64,000 bases of DNA from Bacteroidaceae bacterium (lineage in GTDB: Bacteria; Bacteroidota; Bacteroidia; Bacteroidales; Bacteroidaceae), in the NCBI GenBank assembly GCA_017429945.1, contig JAFRNY010000036.1, forward strand, positions 1-64,000, read 5' to 3'. The translations under genes and the position numbers were made by a program. Positions within the stretch are counted from its first letter, which is position 1. The number at the start of each line of letters is the position of its first letter. The notes under the pieces were generated by a model. That model made no database searches. It saw only the letters and a program-made list of their open reading frames with translations, and was not told where the DNA came from. Of the stretch, positions 51,525 through 61,500 are shown one piece after another.

Positions 51525-51911
51525 ATGGCAGTAATTAACGCATTAGGCCGCCGCAAGAGCGCCGTTGCCCGTGTTTATGTAACAGAGGGCACAGGTAAGA
51601 TTACCATCAACAAGAAGGACATCACGGAATACTTCCCCAACCCCATCCTTCAGTTCGTCGTCAAGCAGCCCCTCGCTCTTCTCGACGTAGCAGAGAAATA
51701 CGACGTCAAAGTGAACCTCTTCGGAGGCGGTTACACCGGACAGAGCCAGGCCCTCCGCCTCGCCATCGCCCGCGCACTCGTAAAGATCAACGCCGAAGAC
51801 AAGAAGGCACTCCGCGCCAACGGCTTCATGACTCGCGATCCCCGTGAGGTTGAGCGTAAGAAGCCCGGACAGCCCAAGGCACGTCGTCGCTTCCAGTTCA
51901 GCAAACGTTAA
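51525..51911 (+). CDS. rpsI: 30S ribosomal protein S9
   Basis: This 128-residue protein has the S9 core (ALGRRKSAVARVYVTEGTGKITINKKDITEYF, GGGYTGQSQALRLAIARAL). The basic tail ends KARRRFQFSKR, whose C-terminus reaches the P-site tRNA in known ribosomes. It follows rplM by 6 bp, the usual bacterial pair. The next gene, rpsB, is 154 bp on. Confidence 0.98.
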   Translation: MAVINALGRRKSAVARVYVTEGTGKITINKKDITEYFPNPILQFVVKQPLALLDVAEKYDVKVNLFGGGYTGQSQALRLAIARALVKINAEDKKALRANGFMTRDPREVERKKPGQPKARRRFQFSKR

Positions 51912-52065
51912 TATATCGGTACCACTTTGCTGGGCTGCATAGATTGCGTTTAGTATCTAAATCGTGCGGACACTTCCTTTAAACGTTCAACGTCAAACTA
52001 AGCCTACCGTGCGATTGGTTAACAATTAACCCAAAAGAAAGTAAACACTTTATTAAAAAACAACT

Positions 52066-52860
52066 ATGTCAAGAACTAATTTCGACCAACTGCTTGAGGC
52101 AGGTTGCCATTTCGGTCACCTCAAGCGCAAGTGGAATCCCGCCATGGCTCCTTACATCTTCATGGAGAAGAATGGCATCCATATCATCGACCTCCACAAA
52201 ACTGTGGTGAAGATCGACGAAGCCGCCGAGGCTCTTAAGAACATCGCCAAGAGCGGCCGCAAGATTCTCTTTGTTGCTACTAAGAAACAGGCCAAGCCCG
52301 TCATAGCTGAGAAAGCTACGTCTATCAACATGCCCTACGTCATCGAGCGCTGGCCCGGTGGCATGCTCACCAACTTCGCCACCATCCGCAAGGCCGTGAA
52401 GAAGATGGCTAACATCGACAAGCTCACCGCCGACGGCACCTTCGCAAACCTCAGCAAGCGCGAGGCTCTGCAGGTAAGCCGCCAGCGTGCTAAGCTCGAG
52501 AAGAACCTCGGCTCTGTGGCCGACCTCACACGTCTGCCCGCTGCCCTCTTCGTAGTCGATGTCCTCAAAGAGCAGATTGCCGTGCGCGAGGCTAACCGTC
52601 TCGGCATTCCCGTATTCGGTATCGTAGATACCAACTCCGATCCCTCCAACGTAGACTTCGTCATCCCCGCAAACGACGACGCCAACAAGAGCGTAGAGGT
52701 TATCCTCGACGCCTGCTGCGCTGCCATCGCCGAGGGCCTCGAAGAGCGCAAGGCTGAGCGCGTCGACGCTGAAGCCGCTGCCGAGAAGCAGGAGAAAGCT
52801 CCCAAGCAGAGCGCACGCGTAGAGGAAGAGCCCGAGGACGAGGCTCCCGTAGAGGAGTAA
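52066..52860 (+). CDS. rpsB: 30S ribosomal protein S2
   Basis: This 264-residue protein matches S2: FDQLLEAGCHFGHLKRKWNPAMAPYIFMEKNGIHIIDL, KQAKPVIAEKA, WPGGMLTNFATIRKAVKKM and PVFGIVDTNSDPSNVDFVIPANDDA. A glutamate-rich C-terminal extension (about 235-264) is typical of Bacteroidetes. The 154-bp gap before it has a GGTTAA/TTAACC hairpin (about 52015-52030) but no clear -7 box, so read-through from rplM is possible. tsf follows in the usual order. Confidence 0.98.
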   Translation: MSRTNFDQLLEAGCHFGHLKRKWNPAMAPYIFMEKNGIHIIDLHKTVVKIDEAAEALKNIAKSGRKILFVATKKQAKPVIAEKATSINMPYVIERWPGGMLTNFATIRKAVKKMANIDKLTADGTFANLSKREALQVSRQRAKLEKNLGSVADLTRLPAALFVVDVLKEQIAVREANRLGIPVFGIVDTNSDPSNVDFVIPANDDANKSVEVILDACCAAIAEGLEERKAERVDAEAAAEKQEKAPKQSARVEEEPEDEAPVEE

Positions 52861-52862
52861 AG

Positions 52863-52977
52863 TGATTCGCCCGCGAATCAGAGTGAAAAGTGAAAGAGTG
52901 AAAAGTGAAAAACAACCACTTAGCTCTTTCACGTTCACATTTACACTTTAGGTATTTGAATTTTTCACTTTTCATTC
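52863..52977. repeat. Inverted repeats in the rpsB-tsf spacer
   Basis: GATTCGC/GCGAATC (52864-52879) is a small perfect hairpin just after rpsB. Then AGTGAAAAGTGAAA words (52883-52911) are repeated in inverse form as TTTTTCACTTTTCA (52962-52977), next to the tsf start. A 139-bp insertion-like stretch within a translation operon. Confidence 0.75.
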
Positions 52978-52999
52978 TTTCATTTTTCATTTTAATACA

Positions 53000-53995
53000 A
53001 TGGCTGTTTCAATCAAAGATATTCAGAAGCTGCGCGAGATGACCGGCGCAGGTCTGGCAGACTGCAAGAAAGCTCTCGAAGAGAGCGAAGGCAATATCGA
53101 CGCCGCTATCGAAATCATCCGCAAGAAGGGTCAGGCCGTTGCCGCTAAGCGTAGCGACCGCGAGGCTTCCGAGGGCTGCGTCCTCGTGAAGGTCGACGGC
53201 GACTTCGCCGCCATCATCGCCCTCAAGTGCGAGACCGACTTCGTGGCTAACAACGCCGACTTCGTGAAGCTCACGCAGGACATCCTCGACGCCGCTGTGG
53301 CAGCACGCTGCAAGACGCTCGACGAGGTGAAGGCTCTGCCCATGGGCGACGCTACCGTTCAGGACGCCGTCGTTGCACGCAGCGGTATCACAGGTGAGAA
53401 GATGGAGCTCGACGGCTACAGCGTAGTCGAGGGCGCAAGCATCGCCACCTACGACCACCAGAACAAGCACACCCTCTGCGTCATGGTCGCACTCAACAAG
53501 GCCGTTGAGGACGCTACCGTAGGCAAGAACGTCGCCATGCAGATCGCCAGCGCCAACCCCGTGGCCATCGACCAGACCGCCGTTCCTCAGGAGACTATCG
53601 ACAGCGAGCTCCGCGTAGCCGTCGAGAAGACCAAGGAAGAGCAGATCGCCAAGGCTGTGGAGGCCGCTATCCGCAAGGCTGGCGTCAACCCCGCACACGT
53701 CGACAGCGACGACCACATCGAGAGCAATATGGCCAAGGGTTGGATCACACCCGAGCAGGCTCAGATGGTGCGCGAGCTCAAGGTCAAGGTTGCCGAGGAG
53801 AAGGCTGCCAACCTCCCCGAGCAGATGATTCAGAACATCGCTCAGGGCCGCCTCAAGAAGTTCTTCAAGGAGAACTGCCTCCTCGAGCAGGAGTACATCT
53901 GGGACAAGAACCAGACTGTTGCCCAGTACCTCCACAGCGTCGACAAGGAGCTCACCGTCACCGCCTTCCGTCGCTTCACTCTCCGCGCCGAGTAA
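53000..53995 (+). CDS. tsf: Elongation factor Ts
   Basis: This 331-residue protein is the nucleotide-exchange factor for EF-Tu. The N-terminal UBA-like part reads IQKLREMTGAGLADCKKALEESEGNIDAAIE. The core has the family motif CETDFVANNADFV. The long form with a duplicated core domain is normal for Bacteroidetes. The C-terminus ends near VAQYLHSVDKELTVTAFRRFTL. It follows rpsB in the conserved order and ends with a strong terminator. Confidence 0.98.
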   Translation: MAVSIKDIQKLREMTGAGLADCKKALEESEGNIDAAIEIIRKKGQAVAAKRSDREASEGCVLVKVDGDFAAIIALKCETDFVANNADFVKLTQDILDAAVAARCKTLDEVKALPMGDATVQDAVVARSGITGEKMELDGYSVVEGASIATYDHQNKHTLCVMVALNKAVEDATVGKNVAMQIASANPVAIDQTAVPQETIDSELRVAVEKTKEEQIAKAVEAAIRKAGVNPAHVDSDDHIESNMAKGWITPEQAQMVRELKVKVAEEKAANLPEQMIQNIAQGRLKKFFKENCLLEQEYIWDKNQTVAQYLHSVDKELTVTAFRRFTLRAE

Positions 53996-54048
53996 AAACA
54001 TCTTTGCATAAGCCCCATCGCATCACTGCGATAACGCTATAACCTAAA

Positions 54049-54077
54049 TCCGCCAGCTGCACCCCGCAGCTGGCGGA
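54049..54077 (+). terminator. Rho-independent terminator of tsf
   Basis: TCCGCCAGCTGC pairs perfectly with GCAGCTGGCGGA around a 5-nt loop and is followed by CTTTTTTT. Confidence 0.95.
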
Positions 54078-54171
54078 CTTTTTTTCACCCACCTCCCAGT
54101 TCATACAACGCTAAAAATCCATTCCAATTGATATTTATCTCCATTTTTTTTGCAGAGCTGGCACTTTTGTA

Positions 54172-54179
54172 TACCTTTG
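54172..54179 (+). promoter_or_regulatory. Promoter of the zeta-toxin-like module
   Basis: TACCTTTG with TTTG at 54149-54152, a spacing of 19 nt, and the ATG at 54201, 22 bp downstream. Confidence 0.82.
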
Positions 54180-54200
54180 CAACAGAAAAAGACAAAGATT

Positions 54201-54404
54201 ATGACCGAGAGAAGCAAGACATACCGACTAACGTCTATCGAAGAACCTACCGACGACATGCTTCTGGAACTGATGGAGGATGTGGCCGAGGCAGCCAAGG
54301 AATCTAGCGCCAAGGCTGAGGTTGAAAAGAGGCGCAGGCTATCTGAAGTCGCACTTATCATTAAAAAAAATCGTCTGCAACGCGAGCTTGCTGCCAATGT
54401 CTGA
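54201..54404 (+). CDS. Small helical protein, probable antitoxin of the zeta-like kinase
   Basis: This 67-residue protein starts at the ATG 22 bp after the promoter box (MTERSKTYRLTSIEEPTDD). It has a short N-terminal strand and a long, charged helix (MLLELMEDVAEAAKESSAKAEVEKRRRLSEVALI). It has no recognisable DNA-binding domain. It overlaps the zeta-like kinase gene by 8 bp, with the kinase ATG inside its last codons, so translation should be coupled. Size, position and overlap fit an antitoxin; the family itself is not one I can name. Confidence 0.7.
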   Translation: MTERSKTYRLTSIEEPTDDMLLELMEDVAEAAKESSAKAEVEKRRRLSEVALIIKKNRLQRELAANV

Positions 54405-54990
54405 GAAGCGCCCTTCACTATGCGTGGTTGCTGGCCCAAATGGTTCAGGGAAGACGACCACTACAGTCCAATTGCTGAATGACGAATGGACTGCTGATAG
54501 TTTGTATATAAACCCAGACAACATAGCACAGGAAATGTTTGGCAGCTGGAACTCACCCGAAGCTGTATTACAAGCGGCCAAACACGCGACTCAACTTCGT
54601 TATGAATGTTTGCAACAAGGAAGAAATTTTGTTTTTGAAACAGTTTTTTCCTCTGTAGAGAAGTTAGAGTTCTTGAAAACGGCAAAAGAAAAGGGGTTCT
54701 TCATTCGATTCTTTTATGTTTGCACATCAGATCCTACAATAAATGTAGCACGGATCACTCAGCGTTATCTCACAGGTGGACATGAAGTCCCAATCTCCAA
54801 AGTTGTTTCTCGCTACTACAAGTCGCTCATAAACGCCGAAGAAGCGATTTCGTTTGTTGACCGAGCTTACGTATATGACAACTCCATTGACAATCATCTC
54901 CCTCAGCTTCTTTACCGCACCATAAATGGACATCTCTTTAAGAGCTACACCAACGAGATTCCTGAATGGGCTAGAATGTTGATTAAGTAA
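54397..54990 (+). CDS. Zeta-toxin-family P-loop kinase
   Basis: This 197-residue protein has the P-loop GPNGSGKT (13-20). It continues with INPDNIAQEMF and FVFETVFSSVEKLEFL, and with the arginine-bearing stretch ARITQRYLTGGHEVPISKVVSRYYKSL. This matches the zeta-toxin fold, which phosphorylates UDP-N-acetylglucosamine in Streptococcus; many chromosomal relatives have other or unknown substrates. The ATG at 54397 lies inside the end of the small upstream gene. It could be a toxin, or a zeta-fold kinase without toxicity. The module lies in an AT-richer stretch after the translation operon, suggesting acquisition. Confidence 0.85.
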   Translation: MSEKRPSLCVVAGPNGSGKTTTTVQLLNDEWTADSLYINPDNIAQEMFGSWNSPEAVLQAAKHATQLRYECLQQGRNFVFETVFSSVEKLEFLKTAKEKGFFIRFFYVCTSDPTINVARITQRYLTGGHEVPISKVVSRYYKSLINAEEAISFVDRAYVYDNSIDNHLPQLLYRTINGHLFKSYTNEIPEWARMLIK

Positions 54991-55541
54991 CGACCGTCTT
55001 CTACATTTGAAACAAACCAACATTTCATTTGATAATACTGTCAAAAAGTCTTCTCGCCCCTTCGCCTTTTCGCCCTTTTCCGCAATCCACAATCTTTTAT
55101 TACTAAAACCTGCAAACAACGAATACAGCAAAAAAATCTTTTTTTGTTGCAAAAGTACCGCACATGTCACTCGAGCGCGTACGAAAAAATGTCTTAACCC
55201 TATTGTTTTAAGACATTCGACTCACACACCCGGTCATTCGGAGATTGACGATTAGATTTACGAAGATTGACGTCAATCCTCATCAATCTTCTCGTCAATC
55301 TTCCACTCAATCTTATCCATTCTCCATTGTCCATTGTCCATTATCCATGCTCCATTCTCCTCCCCTCCGTGTCCTCTGTCTCCTCTGCGTCCTCTGTGCT
55401 GCCCGCGCAGCGGCAGTCCGGCACGTCAGAAACAAACGAAATAAGTCCTTAAGGACAACTCTTATACCAATAAAACCAAAAAAGACTGCCTTTTAAGTAA
55501 TTTTAACTGGGGAAGGCTAATCTGTTAATAAGAATTTGTAT
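54991..55541. repeat. Repeat-rich spacer before the BspA-like gene
   Basis: About 550 bp without a supported gene. AGATTGACG / GTCAATCTTC inverted words lie at 55237-55305, a TCCATTGTCCATT array at 55317-55353, and CCTCTGTCTCCTCTGCG words at 55363-55400. A minus-strand -7-like box (TACTTTTG, 55150-55157) points towards the zeta-like gene in antisense. Confidence 0.7.
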
Positions 55542-55549
55542 TATTTTTG
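55542..55549 (+). promoter_or_regulatory. -7 promoter box for the BspA-like gene
   Basis: TATTTTTG followed by TGCC, 35 bp upstream of the ATG at 55584. It excludes a TTG-initiated longer frame at 55536. Confidence 0.6.
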
Positions 55550-55583
55550 TGCCATCAGGCTAATATTAAAAATACAAAGACAT

Positions 55584-58500
55584 ATGAAAACGAAGAACTT
55601 CTTCCCGCAGCGACTGCTTCTCTTAGTCTGCACTCTGCTCGCCCTGGTTGGGGCAAGTGAAATGCGAGCAGCGGTCTCAATTTCATCGAGCCAAACGTTC
55701 AAGCTCCACTGTGCCCGAGGCTACATATACTTCGATGGCACCAATTTAGCCGGCACGTCGAACGCCAGCAACGCTTCTACGTTCGCTCTCATCGCGCATA
55801 CCAAGACCCTCAACAGCGGCGTGTACTATCTTTACGATGTCACCAAAGATCAAATTGTATGCCATACAGAAAACCCCAACACAACGAATCAATATGGGAA
55901 TTATTCCAGAGAGAGTAAGACCGATTTGACCTATCCTGTGTATGGCGTGTTTTATCTCGACGAAACAGGCAACAGCAGTTACCCTTATATGATTAAGGAC
56001 AGTCGAAACAACTATCTGAATCTCGACAGTCAGAATAAGGCAGGATTCAACAAATGGGCTACATCTGATGAAGGCAACCGTTTTGCCATAGAATACGTGG
56101 GCACTTTCAACTCCAGTACTGCGTTCTATCAAACGGCCACGACAATGTTGGATAATTTTTTCACCTATGCCGAACTTAGCAGCGACCAGACAACGCTGAC
56201 GTTCCGCTACGACAATGAACGCGGCACCCACGAAGGCACGACTACCTTCAGCCTCAACACCGGCACTAACGATCCGGGCTGGTATGAATATAGGGAGAGC
56301 ATAACAAATGTCTTGTTCAACCCCTCCTTTTCTGCTGTCAAACCCACCTCCACATACCGCTGGTTCTCTGGTATGTCCAACCTGACAAGCATACAGGGCG
56401 ATTTTATCACCAGCGAAGTGACTAATATGAGAAGCATGTTCTATGGTTGTTCTAAACTTACGAGCCTCAACTTGACTGGATATAACACGGCAAAGGTGAC
56501 GAACATGTCCTATATGTTCCAGAACTGTTCCTCACTTACAAGCCTCAATGTCTCGAGTTTCAATACTGCCAACGTCACGGATATGACGGCTATGTTTGAT
56601 AATTGTTCCTCGTTGACATCGCTCGACGTTTCGGGCTTCAACACGTCCAACTGCAAGAGTTTATATCAGATGTTCGGTGGATGCTCCAAGCTGACGTCCC
56701 TCAACGTTTCAAACTTCAACACTGGAAAGGTCACAGATATGAGATCGACTTTCTCCGGATGCTCTGCACTCACTAATGTTGATGTCTCTGGCTTCAACAC
56801 GGCGAATGTGACTATGATGGCACATATGTTCAATAACTGTTCCTCACTTACTGCACTCGACGTTTCTGGCTTCAACACCGAAAAGGTTGTATCGATGAAC
56901 AATATGTTCACTAATTGCAGGAACCTTACAGCCCTTGACGTATCCGGCTTCAACACAGCAAAGGTCAAAAATATGAGCTATATGTTCGACAATTGCTCTA
57001 AGCTGACGTCACTTGATGTGTCTAAATTCAACACAGCGTTGGTAACGGATATGCATAATATGTTCTGTTATTGCAGTAAAGTTCCCAACCTTGACGTCTC
57101 ACGTTTCAACACTGCGAATGTGACGAATATGAGCTATATGTTCCGTGGTTGCTATCTGCTTAAGTTACTTAACGTCACGAGCTTCAATACGGCATTGGTA
57201 ACAAACATGGACTATATGTTCGCCAACTGCGACAGCTTGAAAACGATATACGCCAGTGATGCCTGGACGACGGAAGCCGTTACGTCTTCAAACTATATGT
57301 TCACAATGAGCCGAAAGCTCGTCGGTGGCGCCGGCACCACTTACAATGAAACGAACCCCACTGACGCCACCTATGCCCACATCGACGGCGGCACAGCCAA
57401 CCCAGGATATTTCACTGTTCCGCGGAACATAACGTTTGCCGACGCCAACGTCAAGGCGCTTTTAACGACCGACTATATTGGCATTGACGCCAACGGCGAC
57501 GGCGAGGTGAGTGAGGCTGAGGCGGCTTCCGCAACAGCAGATCAGATTCAAGATGCGTTCCGCCAGGATGCTACGAGAGCTGCGACCATCACCTCATTCG
57601 ACGAGTTCCAATATTTCACAGGACTGACGGAAATCAGAAACAGCACGTTCAGCTATTGCACCGCACTGAAATCTATCACGCTGCCTGCTACCATCACCTC
57701 CATTGACAACTTCGCCTTTGATGGCTGTGCCGCGCTTGAGAACATCGTGCTCAACGAAGGCCTTACCACCATTGGCAGGAATGCCTTTGAAGACTACACC
57801 GGCATCGTCACCCTGCCATCGACGGTCACCAACATCGACTTCAAGGCTTTCTACAACTGCGCCGGCCTCAAAGTCAGCTGGACCACGCCGCCCGACTACA
57901 ACAACCTTCTCGAGAGCCAACAGTTCGGGCCGAATAATGCCGACCCCAAGAAGCCGCTCTACGTCCCCATCGGCTCTTACGACGCCTATCACGTCGCCGG
58001 CTGGTGGCGCTTCGACGTCCGTGAGTACGGCATCATCCACTTCGCCGACGCCAAAGTCAAAGCCATCTGCGTCAGCAAATGGGACACCAACGGCGACGGC
58101 GAGCTGGGCGCCGAGGAGGCAGAGGTGGTGCAGTCGTGGGATTTTTATAGCGTGTTCCAAGAGAACACCGATATAACGTCCTTCGACGAGCTGAAGTACT
58201 TCATCGGCATGACTTATATTCCGGAATCAGCATTTAACACCTGCACGAATCTGTCCAGCATCACACTGCCGCGCACGATTACCGAGGTAAAAGGTTGGGC
58301 CCTTTTTGGCTGCACATCGCTGACGTCCATCGACATCCCAGAAGGCGTGAAGGCTATTGGCCAATCCGCTTTTTATGGATGCTCCAGCTTGACTGAAATT
58401 GGACTCTATTATGGTTTGGAAACAATCGGTGAAGAGGCATTTACCAAAACCGCGTTAGAGCGCTTCACCATCCCCGGCTCCGTAACCAATATGGACGATG

Positions 58501-61500
58501 CCTTCCAAGCCCAGACTACGGTCATACCTCAGTACGTCACCGCCCCGTGGTGGGAGCCTATCGCCATCACCGAGAACACCTTCCCCAAGCGCGCCCAAGC
58601 CACACTCTTCGTGCCCGAAGGTAAGGAAGAGGTCTATCGCAGCGCCCCCTACTGGCAGGACTTCGGCACCATCGTCAGCAAGATTGAGTTCAACGACCCG
58701 GCCGTCAAAGCCATCTGCATTGCCAACTTCGACAGCAACGGCGACGGTGAGCTGACCCTCGACGAGGCGGCAGCAGTGACCACCCTCGGCACGGCTTTCA
58801 AGGGCAACACCGAGATCCAATCCTTCAACGAACTGCAGTACTTCACGGGGTTGGACGATGGCTCGGAATGGCATAATCACATACTGACAGGTGAAGCCTT
58901 CCAAGGCTGCACCAACCTGGTGGCTGTGACCCTGCCCCCAAACATAACACGAATATATAATCGGGCCTTCGAGGGATGCAGTAGTCTCCAATATGTCTAC
59001 GGCATGCCCGATGCAGTGACGCTGCTCGGCGACGCCACCTTCTCCGGCTGCACATCGCTGCAATCTCTCAATCTGCCGACATCGATCCGTATGATCAACT
59101 ATCGTCTGTTCTACGGCTGCAGCAGCCTTCGTTCGGTTACTATCCCCGAAGGCGTTACCTACTATGGCGACGAAGCCTTCGCAGGTTGCACCGCCCTCAC
59201 GCAGGTCACCGTGAAGAATCCCACGCCGGCTACTGGCAGCAACATCAATGGCGACCCCTTCCCCACGCGCGCGAACATTAATCTTATAGTGCCGCCACAT
59301 ACACTCGAGGCTTACAGCACGACAGACTACTGGAAGGACTTCAAGAACTTCAAGGAACTGGAGCCCGACTGGCTGCAGTACACCGACGAGAACGGCGACA
59401 TCTATCAGTACGAGCCAGGCTACTCCGCACAGCTCTACCGCTATGCCGACAAGAACGGCCGCACCACCTTCGTAATGCCCGAGAGCATCACCGTCGACGG
59501 CGTCGTATACCCCGTTACAGCTATCGCAGGGCTCCACTCCAGCTACCTCCAGTCGCTCACCATACCCGCCAGCGTCACCGCCCTGAAGGACAATGCCTTC
59601 AGCTGCACGCCTGTCCCAGGCAGCGGCTTCTCGCTCCAGGATATCTACATGCGCTCCAGCCAGCCGCCAACGGCAGGCAGTCAAACAGACTGGATAACAT
59701 CAATCGTATCTTTCAACCATCTGATGCAGGCGCAGTATCCCAACGACCCCTCCAAGCAGGTCAGCCTCAAGAACATCACCCTCCACGTGCCCGCCGGCTC
59801 CCTCGCCGCCTACCAGGCCGCCACATTCTGGAAGGAGTTCACCGTCGTGGAGTACAGCGTACCCGCCACCGAGGCCTACGCCCTCCTCTCCACCGACGGC
59901 AAGACGCTCACCTTCTACTACGACTGTGAGAAAGCCAACCGCCAAGGCACGGCCTACGCCTTGAACTCGGGCAACAGCGTCCCCGAATGGGCAAAGGGAG
60001 GCGTGCAAAGCAACATCGAGACTGCCGTCTTCGATCCCTCATTCAGCAATGCACGACCCACGAGCACTGCATATTGGTTCCATCAGATGGGCAAGCTGAC
60101 AGCCATCAACGGCATGGAGAACCTCAACACCAGCGAGGTCACCCGCATGAACAATATGTTCTACAACTTACAGAAGCTTGAGACCCTCGACCTCACACAC
60201 TTCAACACCGCCAAGGTGACGAGCATGAGCTATATGTTTGAGACCTGTTCGAAGCTGACGTCGCTCGACCTCAGCAGCTTCAACACCGAGAACGTCACCT
60301 TAATGGACCGTATGTTTGAGAGCTGCAACAGCCTGTCGTCACTCGACCTTAGCAACTTCAACACCGAGAATGTCAAGGACATGTTGAGTATGTTCAGCGG
60401 TTGCAGCAGCCTGACGTCGCTCGACCTCAGCAGCTTCAACACCGCCAATGTAATCGACATGCGCTATATGTTCACCAATTGCCAGGGTTTGAAGGTCATC
60501 GACCTCAGCAGCTTCAACACCGCCAAGGTCAAATACACCTATAAAATGTTCCGCAACTGCTCCAACCTCACGACCATCTATGCCGGCAGCGGTTGGACGA
60601 TGGATGCCGTGGACACGAGCAAGGCAAATAACTACGACGAGATGTTCTTTGACGACGCAAAGCTCATTGGGCACGCCGGAACGGCCTACGACAGCAACGA
60701 ATACACTGCCGCAGACTACCACGACATCGTCAAAGCCCGCATCGACGGCGGCACCTCTGCCCCCGGCTACTTCTCACTGAAACCCTACGCCCACCTCTCT
60801 GCCGACGGCAAGACGCTCACTTTCTACAACGACGGCAAGTCCAAGGAGAAGGTCGGACATATTTACGATGTCCTTAAATACGGATATTCCGGATGGTACG
60901 CCGACGGCTCTGCAGCAAACATCACCGACGTGGTCTTCGATCCCTCCTTTGCCGACGCACGCCCCACCACCACCGCCTTCTGGTTCTATAATATGCCGTA
61001 CCTCACTACAATCACCGGCTTAGAGTATCTCAACACCAGCGAGGTGACTACAATGCGGGCAATGTTCTACAACTGTCAGAACCTCACCAGCCTCAACCTC
61101 AGCAGTTTCAACACCGATAATGTGACCAATATGTCTTACATGTTCGCCAGTTGCTACAATCTCCGCTCGCTCGACCTCAGCAGTTTCAACACCGATAATG
61201 TGACAAACATGCAATCCATGTTCGCAAGTTGCGCCGACCTCCGGTCGCTCGACCTCAGCAGATTCAACACCGCCCAGGTGACCAACATGAGCAATATGTT
61301 CCTCTTCTGCTCGAGCCTCACCAGCCTCGACATCAGCAGCTTCAACACAGCCGCCGTGAAGAATATGACACAGATGTTCGGTGGCTGCAGCGAGCTCACC
61401 ACCATCTACGCCGGCGACGGCTGGACCACAGCAGCCCTCGAGAGCGACGGCAAACAGAGGCTGTTCCTTTATGACACTAAACTCGTGGGCGGCGCAGGCA

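Noticed and set aside
54727..55170. Minus-strand 147-codon frame behind the zeta-like kinase
   Set aside because: It is mostly antisense to the kinase and has no recognisable domain; only its promoter-like box is noted as a possible antisense start.
58455..59684. Minus-strand frame of 409 codons within the BspA-like gene
   Set aside because: The plus strand carries an uninterrupted leucine-rich repeat pattern with signal peptide and C-terminal domain.
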